In this document: positions 49,161 to 58,524 of the stretch, piece after piece
How positions within the stretch are numbered: position 1 is the first letter of the stretch
Layout of the letters: each line of letters begins with the position of its first letter
Source: Vreelandella venusta
GTDB lineage: Bacteria > Pseudomonadota > Gammaproteobacteria > Pseudomonadales > Halomonadaceae
Reading direction: 5' to 3'
DNA: 64,000 bases
NCBI RefSeq assembly: GCF_007989605.1
Contig: NZ_BJUL01000003.1
Location: forward strand, 1 to 64,000
Position numbers and translations under genes: made by a program
The notes under the pieces: generated by a model
The model's database searches: none
What the model was told of the DNA's origin: nothing
The model's input: the letters and a program-made list of their open reading frames with translations, nothing else

Positions 49161-49189
49161 GGTATGAAAAAACTCATTTTTTTCATACC
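49161..49189. repeat. AT-rich 12-bp inverted repeat upstream of the NlpC/P60 gene
   Basis: GGTATGAAAAAA and TTTTTTCATACC form a perfect 12-bp stem with loop CTCAT. It is 42 bp ahead of the NlpC/P60 start and 38 bp past the 821-aa gene stop. It could be an operator or a weak terminator. Confidence 0.55.
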
Positions 49190-49226
49190 CTGGACTATAA
49201 GCTAATTACCCTGTGCTTGGCGAGCT

Positions 49227-51692
49227 TCAATGTAATATTCGCTGATCGCCCGGTAATGTATCGATATGTAGCGGCGCAAAATGACGCGGTTTATTTCCAG
49301 GAAAATCAAGGCTTGCCCAAGGGCCAGCCAGTATAGGAGCGCCACACAACCATGCGACTAACGCCTGCCGAAACCCAGCCAGAAAGCTTTCTCGCTCTGG
49401 TGTTTCGCCCATAAAAAACGAAAAACCGGCGTACATTCCCGCGGCGTACTCTTGCCAGCCAGAATAGTGCTCAGCCGCCAGCTTATAAGCCCGGTCTAGC
49501 ACGTCGGCAAACGCTTTCCGGTCTAACCAGCCAAGCTGGCGCGCAGCAATGGCAAGATCGACTAATTGCGCAATGTCCCAGGCAGCCATATCTACATCGT
49601 TACAACCATCTTCATTACTTTGCACCCGGCGCAAGCGCAGCAGGTGGTGGCGCTCCTCCTCGGCACACTCCCCTGACTCGAGAATAGCGATTTCGGCATC
49701 TAAGCGATCAGGATTAAGTGTGTAGGGCGCATAGTTAATTTGGTACTCCTGACGATCCCCAGACTCGAGCATGAAGGTTAAAAATTCCTGCATGTCATCA
49801 GCACTGGTCAGATGATAATGGCTTTCTACCCATTCACGGATATCAGCGCACTCTCTAGGGCTTTCCGGTTGAGGCTCACTCCACACGGCGCTATTAAGCG
49901 GCCCAACCAGCGACATAGCCGTAAAATGGCTGAGTGTTGGGCGCTCGCCAGGTTCGCACCACGCATCAGGGTGCCAATTCAACCAATGGAAAAGACTACC
50001 AGGGTCTTCTAAGTGCCAGGCAATTTCGTTAATCAGCGAGTCGTGCTCCGGCTCTGGTAAGCAGCTTTCCCAGGCAAACCATGCTTCAAGCAAACGCTTT
50101 GGGGTGGCATAAAAGCGACATAGGCAACTACGCAAAGCGCTGGCATAGGCCATCAGTGGTTCACGCTCAAATAGGCTGCTATCCAGCGCCATATGTAAGT
50201 AGAACGCGAACTTCTCTGCCATATGAATAGTGGCAGCATGACGGCTAACCCCTTTTACTGCATTACGCTGCTTTAGCTCATCAGGTGTAGGCTGACCAAA
50301 CGGCGTCTGCGATGGCGGCATAACGCCATGAACGGCGTCTGCGGCAAGCTGATTAAGGTGGTGCGCCTGGGCCGGTAGCCAATAGCGCACTAACGCTTGG
50401 TGTCCCTCATCAGCATGCAGGTCTAACGAATCCTGAAGATAGACCGCCGCATCGGCACGGCGCTGTTCTGCAATAGGCGCGGATGGATTCAACTGACGCA
50501 GCATCACATCAGGTTCTCGCACGCTGGCCAGGGCCAGCAACCAGTGATGGGAAGTATTTCTCCACTGTTTAATGCGTTCACGAGATGCGTTCAGCGTTAG
50601 CTCATCCAGCAGCGAGCTTAGCGGACACTGCCACGGACTATGGGGCGCCTGCGTCAGTAGCTTATGGCGTTTACTAGGCGTCATACCACGCCGATCGACC
50701 CCTTCAAACAAGCTTTGACCCCGCATATAGGCTTTCAACACCGCGTACCAATCATGGTAACGACGGTTAATCAAGTCAGCCGCATGCGCTGCCAAATCAT
50801 CAGCCTCCGCTTGGCTTAACCAGCCACAACAAGCGCCCGCCCACGCCAGCTCAGCCAGACGTAGCCAGTCCCAAGCAGCCCACTCTAATGGCTCCCCTTG
50901 ACTAACAAATGTGGCCAATACCGGTGCATAAGGAGCATCTGCAACCGCACCCCGCTGCCACTCTTGGCGCTGAGCATGGTCCATAGTGAGCAGTTCACGG
51001 GCTTCGATATCCCAGCTCTGCCGCTCCCCCTGGGCGCTTAGCCACAGCATCACTTCCAGCAGCTGATCACGGTCATGAATTTGCCAGATACGTGCTAACC
51101 ATGCAGGGGCGTCTGGCCAGTCAGCAGCACTTGCTGGGTAACTGAGCATCGAGCGAAACAGCGCACATAGCCGCCACGGCTGGGCTGATGGCTCTTCTGA
51201 CCATAGCGTTTGGGGTTCAGGCAATCGTGCCAGTGCTGCTTCCAGAACTTGCCAAGTGATGCCTTCGCCCTCACTCTCTAAATCCGCTAATGCCTGACAA
51301 GCGTCAATAAAGCGATCATCCGCACCGGTTTCCCACCCTTTCACACCAAGTGCTCGGCGCAGGTCGGAAAGCCAAGCGCGTAGGTCGCTGTAATCAGACG
51401 TAATACGACGGGTAATATGATGCGCCCACGTTTGCGCCTGAGATTGTGTCAGCCAACCTGCCGCGCCTGCTAACGCTGCCCACTCTAGCGCCCCCAGTAG
51501 TCGATCAGCTTCACCGGCCGGGGCATCCAGCGCAAAAAAGAGCTGATCAGCCAACTCGCCACGGTGCGCAATACCCAGCTGTAGCAGACGTTGTTCGGCC
51601 GCTCCCGCATCCACCGTCAGCGGATGCGGCGTAAAGGCCCAATCACACAGCACAAGCTGTTGAGCCCACCAGGCATTCAGTGCATCGGCCAA
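49227..51692 (-). CDS. large cytoplasmic protein with three DUF1266-like repeats
   Basis: The 821-aa product has no signal peptide or membrane segment and is rich in Trp and Ala helices. Three segments look alike: about 67-117, 276-331 and 710-762, each with a helix, a GWL turn, an acidic/Ala helix and then Y-x-(D/G)-W or Y-S-D-L followed by a second helix. Two further segments (about 203-227 and 625-651) share a pattern of an acidic turn, helix, G-(E/D)-R-Q. This fits DUF1266, known from the E. coli YbeR/YbeU region and of unknown function. The start is TTG behind GAGGTG. No function can be assigned. Confidence 0.75.
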   Translation of the reverse strand: MADALNAWWAQQLVLCDWAFTPHPLTVDAGAAEQRLLQLGIAHRGELADQLFFALDAPAGEADRLLGALEWAALAGAAGWLTQSQAQTWAHHITRRITSDYSDLRAWLSDLRRALGVKGWETGADDRFIDACQALADLESEGEGITWQVLEAALARLPEPQTLWSEEPSAQPWRLCALFRSMLSYPASAADWPDAPAWLARIWQIHDRDQLLEVMLWLSAQGERQSWDIEARELLTMDHAQRQEWQRGAVADAPYAPVLATFVSQGEPLEWAAWDWLRLAELAWAGACCGWLSQAEADDLAAHAADLINRRYHDWYAVLKAYMRGQSLFEGVDRRGMTPSKRHKLLTQAPHSPWQCPLSSLLDELTLNASRERIKQWRNTSHHWLLALASVREPDVMLRQLNPSAPIAEQRRADAAVYLQDSLDLHADEGHQALVRYWLPAQAHHLNQLAADAVHGVMPPSQTPFGQPTPDELKQRNAVKGVSRHAATIHMAEKFAFYLHMALDSSLFEREPLMAYASALRSCLCRFYATPKRLLEAWFAWESCLPEPEHDSLINEIAWHLEDPGSLFHWLNWHPDAWCEPGERPTLSHFTAMSLVGPLNSAVWSEPQPESPRECADIREWVESHYHLTSADDMQEFLTFMLESGDRQEYQINYAPYTLNPDRLDAEIAILESGECAEEERHHLLRLRRVQSNEDGCNDVDMAAWDIAQLVDLAIAARQLGWLDRKAFADVLDRAYKLAAEHYSGWQEYAAGMYAGFSFFMGETPERESFLAGFRQALVAWLCGAPILAGPWASLDFPGNKPRHFAPLHIDTLPGDQRILH

Positions 51693-51905
51693 AAGACACC
51701 TCTAAGAAACAGGAAGCTATTAATGAAAATAAAAAAAGAGTGAGCCGCCTATACAATTAAGGCCGCTTAAAATAAAAAGAGACATCGTTATAACGACATC
51801 GCCAAAATGGCATTACTAAGGGGACATAGTGTAACGGAAAGTGGCGCGAAGGCCGATAGCGACGAAACGTTAAAACGCGGCAAAAAATGAGCGCCTAAAC
51901 CAACA

Positions 51906-51928
51906 CTGCCCGGCACAGGGCCGGGCAG
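51906..51928 (-). terminator. hairpin downstream of the GlsB/YeaQ gene
   Basis: A 9-bp perfect stem CTGCCCGGC/GCCGGGCAG with a 5-base loop lies 26 bp beyond the stop. The T content after it on the minus strand is modest. Confidence 0.55.
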
Positions 51929-51953
51929 TAAATAATGCATCAGGTTAGCTATG

Positions 51954-52199
51954 CTAAGCGCTTTTCACTTTACTGATTATCCATAACAACACGACTGCAC
52001 CGACGATTGCGGTCACCAACGAACCAATAAAACCGCCTGCTTGCAGACCTAACAGGCTAAATAAAAACCCGCCAAGCAGTGCGCCAACAACACCGACACC
52101 AATATTGCCCAAAATACCAAAACCACCGCCACGCATGATGTTGCCAGCGATCCAGCCAGCCAAACCACCAATAATCAACCACGCAATAAAGCCGCCCAT
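51954..52199 (-). CDS. GlsB/YeaQ/YmgE family stress-response membrane protein
   Basis: This 81-aa inner-membrane protein is almost wholly hydrophobic, with three glycine-rich segments: GGFIAWLIIGGLAGWIAG, ILGNIGVGVVGALLGGFLF and IGSLVTAIVGAVVLLWII. The family is linked to acid and general stress (transglycosylase-associated protein family), but its activity is unknown. AAGGAGG precedes the ATG. It lies 261 bp upstream of the 821-aa gene on the same strand, with a hairpin between. Confidence 0.93.
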   Translation of the reverse strand: MGGFIAWLIIGGLAGWIAGNIMRGGGFGILGNIGVGVVGALLGGFLFSLLGLQAGGFIGSLVTAIVGAVVLLWIISKVKSA

Positions 52200-52358
52200 A
52201 GTGCCTCCTTGATGTTCACTTTCGTCAGGGTTTTACCTATAACATCTTAACTGCAACGTTTTATTCGCAGTGTTTTACGTATCACTGTTGCTTGTCCTAC
52301 CATAGCACACGGCGCTACGGTCCTGCCCATTTGATCCCCTTCCTTACAAGGAAACCTT

Positions 52359-53228
52359 ATGATTCCCGATTCTCTCAAGCAATTACTGTCCGAAGTAGAC
52401 GGCCACCAGCAGGTAACCTGGCAAGGACGCGACATAGCGCTGTTCAAGATGGCTTGGGGAGAAATGGCCATTAGCCTGCAGGGCGCACAAGTGCTGCATT
52501 TTGAACCCGCTGACGACACAGGCTGGCTCTGGGTTACCCCCACACCGCAGGCGCTTCCAGGTGCGATCCGTGGTGGCATCCCCCTATGTTGGCCCTGGTT
52601 TGGCGACGAACGCTATGCCGATGAAAGCCCTGACCGTAACGGCCCTTTTCACGGGCTTGCTCGTCACGCTCAATGGCGTTTAGACGCGATCGATGACCAT
52701 GCTGAAGGTATTGAAGTGCACCTCTCTCCTATCGAGCGTCTACATAGTCAGCTAACCGCTCGCGTCGTCATTCAAGCGAATGCCCAGCGCTTAAACGTTG
52801 AATTAATTAGCGAAAACATTGGCGAAGCGCCGGTCAAGATCAGCGGTGCGCTACATACTTACTTAGCTGTTAGTGATGTACACCAGTGCCGTCTGGAAGG
52901 GTTGGCTGGCGCACGTTATTTAGACAAACTGCGCGGTTTTGGCGAAGACCAACAACAGGGCACGCTGGCTATTCGCGGCGCCGTCGACCGTATTTATCAC
53001 ACCAATGAAGCCGTATTGCTGAACGATGGGCAGCGTACGCTGCGTATTGCCAAACAATCCAGCGACTCCACCGTGGTGTGGCACCCAGATAGCGACTTGC
53101 CCAGTGATACGCCTGCCGACGCGGCACGTCACTTTTTTTGCGTTGAAGCTGCTAACACCCGCCTAGATCCTGTATGGCTAGTCCCCGGCGCACAACACTT
53201 ATTAGGTACGACATTAAGCCGCGGTTAA
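52359..53228 (+). CDS. D-hexose-6-phosphate mutarotase (YeaD-like aldose 1-epimerase)
   Basis: YeaD-type enzymes interconvert anomers of glucose-6-phosphate and related sugars. The 289-aa beta-sandwich protein has ISLQGAQVLHFEP, GAIRGGIPLCWPWFGDE, GPFHGLARHAQW with a probable catalytic His, and a late FFCVEAAN region. It is divergent from the YeaQ-like gene and followed 60 bp later by a small membrane gene. It may support sugar use by the ABC transporter 8 kb away, but no direct link is seen. Confidence 0.9.
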   Translation: MIPDSLKQLLSEVDGHQQVTWQGRDIALFKMAWGEMAISLQGAQVLHFEPADDTGWLWVTPTPQALPGAIRGGIPLCWPWFGDERYADESPDRNGPFHGLARHAQWRLDAIDDHAEGIEVHLSPIERLHSQLTARVVIQANAQRLNVELISENIGEAPVKISGALHTYLAVSDVHQCRLEGLAGARYLDKLRGFGEDQQQGTLAIRGAVDRIYHTNEAVLLNDGQRTLRIAKQSSDSTVVWHPDSDLPSDTPADAARHFFCVEAANTRLDPVWLVPGAQHLLGTTLSRG

Positions 53229-53288
53229 TCCTCGGTTCATCAATGCTTTGTTATCATCAAATTAGTTAATATTTTGAAGGGAGACCGA

Positions 53289-53477
53289 ATGGATCCACAG
53301 CAATGGCTGGAGGCTGCCACGTTTGCCTTTAACCTGATCGGCATGGTGGTATGCTTAATTGGCTTAACACTTGCGCAAAAAATGCAGCGCCGCTGGCCAG
53401 GGTATAGCGTCGCTGTGATTGGGTTTATCATCGCCACCCTACCCATGCTTTCCCAGGTTGTACTAATAAGGAATTGA
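53289..53477 (+). CDS. small two-segment membrane protein upstream of ycjX
   Basis: The 62-aa product starts MDPQQWLEAATF and has two hydrophobic segments (about 10-27 and 40-58) joined by a basic loop with QKMQRRWPG. AGGGAGA lies before the ATG; fifteen codons further upstream are open but include that site. It ends four bases before ycjX, so it is probably cotranslated with the ycjX-ycjF pair. I recognise no family. Its place suggests a membrane accessory of the YcjX/YcjF system, which is an inference. Confidence 0.7.
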   Translation: MDPQQWLEAATFAFNLIGMVVCLIGLTLAQKMQRRWPGYSVAVIGFIIATLPMLSQVVLIRN

Positions 53478-53481
53478 TAGG

Positions 53482-54870
53482 ATGCGCCAGCCGTTAAGTC
53501 GCGAACTGAGCAATTTGTTAGAGCGAGGCCGTGACCGGCAATTACGGCTGGCGGTAACGGGGCTGTCTCAGGCCGGGAAAACCGCGTTTCTAACGTCACT
53601 GGTTAACCAATTGCGCCACGCTGGGGTAGAGGCCCAACTAGACTTGTTACCCGTCGCCCGTGAAGGGCGTTTGCTGGGTGCGCAGCGGTTGAACCAACCG
53701 GACCTTGGCGTGCCACGTTTCCCCTATGATCCTGGCATGGCGGCGCTACGTGCTACGCCGCCGCGCTGGCCTGAGCCCACCCGTGGCATCAGTGAACTGC
53801 GCTTACAGCTGCGCTACCGCCCTGCCCAGCAAGGCTGGTTTACTCCAGACATTGCCCACTTAACCCTCGACTTGTTCGACTACCCAGGCGAGTGGTTGCT
53901 GGATTTACCCCTGCTACAGCACGACTTTTACAGCTGGTGCCAGGCGCAATCACTGCATGAAGGGCCACACCGGAAGGTGTTGTTCAGCGAATGGTTAACG
54001 GAGGCTGAACAACTAGACCCTGCCGCCGAGGCGGATGAATCGAAACTGGCAGCGCTCGCAGATGCCTATGCCCAAGGTCTTCGCCGGGCCAAACAGGCAG
54101 GGTTTTCTGATCTTCAGCCTGGACGCTTTCTGCTCCCCGGCGAGCTAGATGGCGCGCCAGTACTGCAGTTTTTTCCGCTGCCTGAATTAAATGCACCAAA
54201 AGAAACCCTGGAAGCACTACCTGATACTAGTATTTACGCCACCTTGGCCGCGCGCTTTCGCTACTACCAGCAGCAAGTGGTACGGCCCTTTTATCGTGAC
54301 CATTTCCGTCGTTTCGACCGTCAGATTGTACTGGTCGATGTGCTTGGTGCGCTTAATGCCGGGCCGGAACGCTTTGAAGACCTTTCCCATGCGCTGCGCC
54401 AACTGATGCAAAGCTTCGATTACGGCAAGCGTAGCCTGTTGACGCGTCTATTTGCGCCGAAAATAGACCGTCTGGCCATTGCAGCTACCAAAGCTGACCA
54501 CGTGACGCCCGACCAGCACGGTAATGTTGTGCAACTGCTGGAAGCGTTACTTGCTGAGCCACTTAAAGACCTGCGTTTTGCCGACATTCCGGTGAAGGCA
54601 CTGTCACTAGCGGCCATACGCGCCACTGAAGCCCGTGAAGTTCTCCACGAAGGCAAACGCACTCCCGCGCTAAAAGGCACTACCCTTGAAGGCGAAGACG
54701 TGCTGGTCTACCCGGGTGACGTGCCAAACCGTCTTCCGAAACCCGACTTTTGGCAGCAGCAAGGCTTTGACTTTCCCAGCTTTCGCCCAATGCCTATCGA
54801 CAGCGAAGCGCTTTCACATATCCGCATGGACGCCGCTATCGACTGGCTGATTGGAGATAAATTGATATGA
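53482..54870 (+). CDS. ycjX: YcjX family GTPase-like protein (DUF463)
   Basis: YcjX belongs to a P-loop family linked to the sigma-54/phage-shock regulon in enterics; its role is unclear. The 462-aa protein has Walker A GLSQAGKT (27-34), a switch-like LFDYPGEWLLDLPLL, the VLVDVLGAL region and a candidate NKxD-like site IAATKADHVTPDQ (about 331). The end FRPMPIDSEALSHIRMDAAIDWLIGDK is typical. ycjF overlaps its stop by four bases, the conserved pair. Confidence 0.92.
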   Translation: MRQPLSRELSNLLERGRDRQLRLAVTGLSQAGKTAFLTSLVNQLRHAGVEAQLDLLPVAREGRLLGAQRLNQPDLGVPRFPYDPGMAALRATPPRWPEPTRGISELRLQLRYRPAQQGWFTPDIAHLTLDLFDYPGEWLLDLPLLQHDFYSWCQAQSLHEGPHRKVLFSEWLTEAEQLDPAAEADESKLAALADAYAQGLRRAKQAGFSDLQPGRFLLPGELDGAPVLQFFPLPELNAPKETLEALPDTSIYATLAARFRYYQQQVVRPFYRDHFRRFDRQIVLVDVLGALNAGPERFEDLSHALRQLMQSFDYGKRSLLTRLFAPKIDRLAIAATKADHVTPDQHGNVVQLLEALLAEPLKDLRFADIPVKALSLAAIRATEAREVLHEGKRTPALKGTTLEGEDVLVYPGDVPNRLPKPDFWQQQGFDFPSFRPMPIDSEALSHIRMDAAIDWLIGDKLI

Positions 54871-55895
54871 GTAATCCTCAGCCACGTCGGGATTTCCAAA
54901 CACAAGAAGCACCCGCCCCCAACCCCGAGCAGTTGCGTCAGCGTGAAAGTTTTGCCGCAACTGAATCGCATCAGCCGCTGACTCCCCAGGCAGACATCAA
55001 AGCACTTCCGGAAGCGAGCCTGAGCACACCCCGAAAACGCCGTTGGGGGTTGATGTTTGCCCTGGTCGGCGGTGCTACCTTGGGCAGCGTAGAATTGGCC
55101 ACCGGCATTCCGGACGCCTTTTCCCGGTCACAGTGGATGACCATGGCCTGGCAGCTGTTTGGCATTAGCTTGATTGGTTTAGGCGGCTTGTCGTTGTTGA
55201 AAGAGCTTGGCCGTCTGCGCCGCTTAAAGCGCCATGACCGATTACGCCATGACCTAGCAGAACTGCCACAGCGCTCTACCAAGCAAGCCCAATCCATGGC
55301 AGAGCAGCTCAAGCGCCAGCTAAAACTGGGCGATGATGATCCTCATTGGCAGGCGTTTCAACGTGCCTGCCAGCCCCATCATAGCGGAGAAGAGATACAA
55401 ACACTGCTGCGCTACCATCTACTAGCGCCCCGCGACCGCGAAGCCCAGCGCCTGATTACCCGCATGTCTGGTGAGACGGCCATCATGGTGGCCATCAGCC
55501 CACTGACGTTGGTAGACATGGCACTGGTGGCCTGGCGCAGCCTTGCCATGGTCGACAGACTCTGCCGCCTTTACGGACTTGAGCTTGGTTACGCTAGCCG
55601 TCTACGGCTATTTCGCAATGTGCTGCATAACATGGCCTTTGCCGGAGCCAGTGAGCTCGCCACGGATGCCAGCATGGATATGCTCTCACTGGACTTGGCA
55701 GGCAGGCTTTCCGCTCGTGCGGGCCAAGGTTTGGCCACAGGCCTACTGAGCGCCCGTTTAGGGCTACGCGCCCAGCGTCTATGTCGCCCAGTGGCCTTTA
55801 CGGAACAAGAGCAACCCAAGTTGGCCGATCTACGCCAAGACCTATGGCGGCAAATCAAACGGCTCGATAAAGAGCCCGTTTCACAAGATCGTTAA
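54867..55895 (+). CDS. ycjF: YcjF family inner-membrane protein (DUF697, TIGR01620)
   Basis: The 342-aa protein has a polar N-terminal region (1-55), two membrane segments (about 59-80 and 90-110), a charged helical stretch with LRRLKRHDRLRHDLAEL, and a C-terminal DUF697 domain with AIMVAISPLTLVDMALVAWRSL. It partners ycjX in many proteobacteria. Its start overlaps the ycjX stop. It converges with the LysR gene, and the two stop codons share bases (55892-55895), so there is no intergenic terminator. Confidence 0.92.
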   Translation: MSNPQPRRDFQTQEAPAPNPEQLRQRESFAATESHQPLTPQADIKALPEASLSTPRKRRWGLMFALVGGATLGSVELATGIPDAFSRSQWMTMAWQLFGISLIGLGGLSLLKELGRLRRLKRHDRLRHDLAELPQRSTKQAQSMAEQLKRQLKLGDDDPHWQAFQRACQPHHSGEEIQTLLRYHLLAPRDREAQRLITRMSGETAIMVAISPLTLVDMALVAWRSLAMVDRLCRLYGLELGYASRLRLFRNVLHNMAFAGASELATDASMDMLSLDLAGRLSARAGQGLATGLLSARLGLRAQRLCRPVAFTEQEQPKLADLRQDLWRQIKRLDKEPVSQDR

Positions 55896-56794
55896 ACGGG
55901 AGGGTTCGATGCGATCCAGTCAAGAAACGTGCGTTTGCCAACCCCATTGTCATTTGGGTTGGTATCAATGATGCCGTAACCATTGGGCGTCGCCAGACTG
56001 AGATGCTTCAGTCCGACCAGCATGCCACGTTCAAGCATGTCTTCGACTAGACCTCTCCAACCCAGCGCTACGCCTTGCCCTGCAATCGCCGCTTGAATCA
56101 ACAGCGTATAGTTATTGAAATCCAATTCGGAAGATTGGCCATGAGGCGTCCCGCCCATTTGCTTGAAGTATGTCGGCCAATCCAGCCAGTGCTGCCGTTG
56201 ATCAGCGGTAAGGGTCAGCAGGGGGACTTCAGCAAGCGATGAGAGCTGTTCCAATGGGCCGTACTGTTTCAAAAAACCAGCACTACAGACAGGAAAAACC
56301 TCCTCCTGGAACAATGGAGAAGCGTTTTTCATCCCCCGTTCATCACAGAACATAATGGCCACATCGACCTCTTGCCCTCTCCAATCAAAGACTTCTTGGC
56401 TAGTTAAAATGCGCACGTCGATCTTGGGGTGCTGCTGCCGAAACATCGGCAGCCGCGGCATCAACCAGTAAGCAGCCAACGAAAAATCGGTCAAAATATT
56501 GACGTGCGGACTGTGCTGGCGATGCTGCAGCCGTTCGATTGTCTCCTCAATGATCGAAAACCCTTCCTGAACACTGGCAAACAGCGCATGACCAGATTCG
56601 GTCAGTAGCACGCCACGGTATACCCGGTCAAAAAGCCGCAAGCCAAGCTCTTCTTCCAATGCCCGAACCTGCTGGCTGACCGCCGACTGGGTCGAACGCA
56701 GTTCACGAGCTGCTGCAGTAAAGCTCAGATGTCTGGCTGCTGCCTCAAAGACTCTCAATCCATTCTGCGACACCCTTTTACCCGCCACTGACAT
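55892..56794 (-). CDS. LysR-type regulator of choline-sulfate utilisation
   Basis: This 300-aa regulator has an N-terminal winged HTH (about 10-68, with FTAAARELRSTQSAVSQQVRALEEELGLRLFDR) and a LysR effector domain. It is divergent from betC, the usual place for the choline-sulfate LysR regulator, so it probably activates or represses betC and the BCCT gene in response to choline-O-sulfate or choline. An inverted repeat with LysR-type spacing overlaps its own start codon, suggesting autoregulation. The function rests on family and context. Confidence 0.88.
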   Translation of the reverse strand: MSVAGKRVSQNGLRVFEAAARHLSFTAAARELRSTQSAVSQQVRALEEELGLRLFDRVYRGVLLTESGHALFASVQEGFSIIEETIERLQHRQHSPHVNILTDFSLAAYWLMPRLPMFRQQHPKIDVRILTSQEVFDWRGQEVDVAIMFCDERGMKNASPLFQEEVFPVCSAGFLKQYGPLEQLSSLAEVPLLTLTADQRQHWLDWPTYFKQMGGTPHGQSSELDFNNYTLLIQAAIAGQGVALGWRGLVEDMLERGMLVGLKHLSLATPNGYGIIDTNPNDNGVGKRTFLDWIASNPPV

Positions 56795-56807
56795 TAGCTT
56801 ACCTAAT
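56793..56807. promoter_or_regulatory. candidate LysR binding site
   Basis: ATTAG-N5-CTAAT is a perfect dyad that contains a T-N11-A motif. It overlaps the LysR start codon and lies 94 bp from the betC start. Confidence 0.4.
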
Positions 56808-56901
56808 GGAAAACATTAAAAAACAGCCAGTTTACAGCATAACGGATTAGCAGAGAGACTGGTTAAGAATTGATACGCGCCACGACCTGGAGTTTCTGCA
56901 C

Positions 56902-58440
56902 ATGACTGCTCGACAACCCAACATTCTCTTTCTGATGGCCGACCAGATAGCAGCCTCGGCGATGCCCTTCCACGGCCACCCCATCGTAAAGACTCCCCAC
57001 CTCTCACTATTGGCAGATGAAGGGGTAGTGTTCGACTCAGCCTACTGCAACACCCCGCTATGCGCGCCATCTCGTTTTACGTTGATGGCCGGTCAATTGC
57101 CGTCACGCATTGGAGGTTATGACAATGCCGCTGATTTTCCAGCGGACACTCCCACTTTCGCCCATTATCTACGCGATGCTGGTTACTACACTGCCCTCAC
57201 CGGTAAGATGCATTTCTGCGGCCCTGACCAGCTGCATGGTTTCGAAGAACGGCTGACCACCGACATCTACCCGGCCGACTATGGCTGGTTTGTCGACTGG
57301 GAAAATTTTCATGAACGGCCTAGCTACTACCACAATATGTCGTCGGTGATTCAGGCGGGGCCATGCGTGCGCTCCAACCAGCTCGACTTCGACGATGAAG
57401 TCGCTTTCCGCGCTAAGCGCTTTCTTTACGATTATGCCCGCAATGGCGAGCAGCGGCCCTTCTGTCTGACCGTTTCAATGACGCACCCACACGACCCTTA
57501 CACCATCCCTCAGGAGTACTGGGACCGCTACCAGCACGACGCCATCGATATGCCACGAGTGCCCTATTCGAGAGAGCTGATGGACCCACACTCAAAGCGG
57601 CTGCGTCATGTTTACCAGTGCGATGAGGGCACCATCAACGATGAGCAGATCCGCAACGCGCGCCATGCTTATTATGGGGCGCTAAGCTATGTCGACGATC
57701 AAATCGGTGACGTGCTTAAAGCGTTGCAAGAGACTGGCCTCGATGAAAACACCATCATTGTTTTCTCAGGTGATCACGGTGATATGCTCGGCGAGCGCGG
57801 CCTGTGGTACAAGATGAGCTGGTTCGAGGGTTCAGCACGCGTGCCGATGATTATCCATGCGCCACAACGCTTTACTCCAGGCAGGGTGGGTGAATCGGTA
57901 TCGACCATGGATCTGCTGCCAACGTTTGCCGAACTAGCTCACGGTGGAAGTGCACCGGAGTATGCCGTGCCGATTGATGGTCGCAGCCTCTTGCCGCACC
58001 TGACGGGTAACGGTGGTCACGATGAGGTAATAGGCGAGTATCTTGGCGAAGGGGCTATTGCACCGCTACTAATGATTCGTCGCGGTCGTTACAAATTCGT
58101 CCACACTGCACCCGATCCAGATCAGCTATTCGATCTCGAAGCAGATCCGCTAGAGCTCAATAATCTCGCCGAAAGCCCTGCTTATCAGGAGTTATGTAAG
58201 GAATTTCGCAATGAGGTCGCCAGTCGCTGGGACTATGAGCAGATGCATAATGAGGTGATTGCCAGTCAACGGCGCCGTAAACTAGTTTCGCGGGCCCTTA
58301 AGCAAGGCAAAGTTACGCCATGGGATTATCAGCCCACTTTCGATGCGAGTATCCAGTATATGCGTAACAACATCGACTTGGACGACCTAGAGCGTCGAGC
58401 ACGTTTATCAGCCACCGCCTCCGTAACAAACAACCGTTGA
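56902..58440 (+). CDS. betC: choline-sulfatase BetC
   Basis: BetC hydrolyses choline-O-sulfate to choline and sulfate; choline then feeds glycine betaine synthesis. The 512-aa protein is a type I sulfatase with the CAPSR motif (Cys54 to be converted to formylglycine), LMADQ metal residues near the N-terminus and VFSGDHGDMLGERGLWYKMSWFE. The C-terminal DYQPTFDAS and YMRNN match choline-sulfatases. A formylglycine-generating enzyme must be encoded elsewhere. GGAG precedes the ATG. The BCCT gene follows after 84 bp. Confidence 0.95.
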   Translation: MTARQPNILFLMADQIAASAMPFHGHPIVKTPHLSLLADEGVVFDSAYCNTPLCAPSRFTLMAGQLPSRIGGYDNAADFPADTPTFAHYLRDAGYYTALTGKMHFCGPDQLHGFEERLTTDIYPADYGWFVDWENFHERPSYYHNMSSVIQAGPCVRSNQLDFDDEVAFRAKRFLYDYARNGEQRPFCLTVSMTHPHDPYTIPQEYWDRYQHDAIDMPRVPYSRELMDPHSKRLRHVYQCDEGTINDEQIRNARHAYYGALSYVDDQIGDVLKALQETGLDENTIIVFSGDHGDMLGERGLWYKMSWFEGSARVPMIIHAPQRFTPGRVGESVSTMDLLPTFAELAHGGSAPEYAVPIDGRSLLPHLTGNGGHDEVIGEYLGEGAIAPLLMIRRGRYKFVHTAPDPDQLFDLEADPLELNNLAESPAYQELCKEFRNEVASRWDYEQMHNEVIASQRRRKLVSRALKQGKVTPWDYQPTFDASIQYMRNNIDLDDLERRARLSATASVTNNR

Positions 58441-58524
58441 TTCATCATTTAACCACTACCACCCTAAAATAAAGATGATAAGACGGCGGATGCGCCCATT
58501 ATTAATAATAAGGGAAACTCTATT

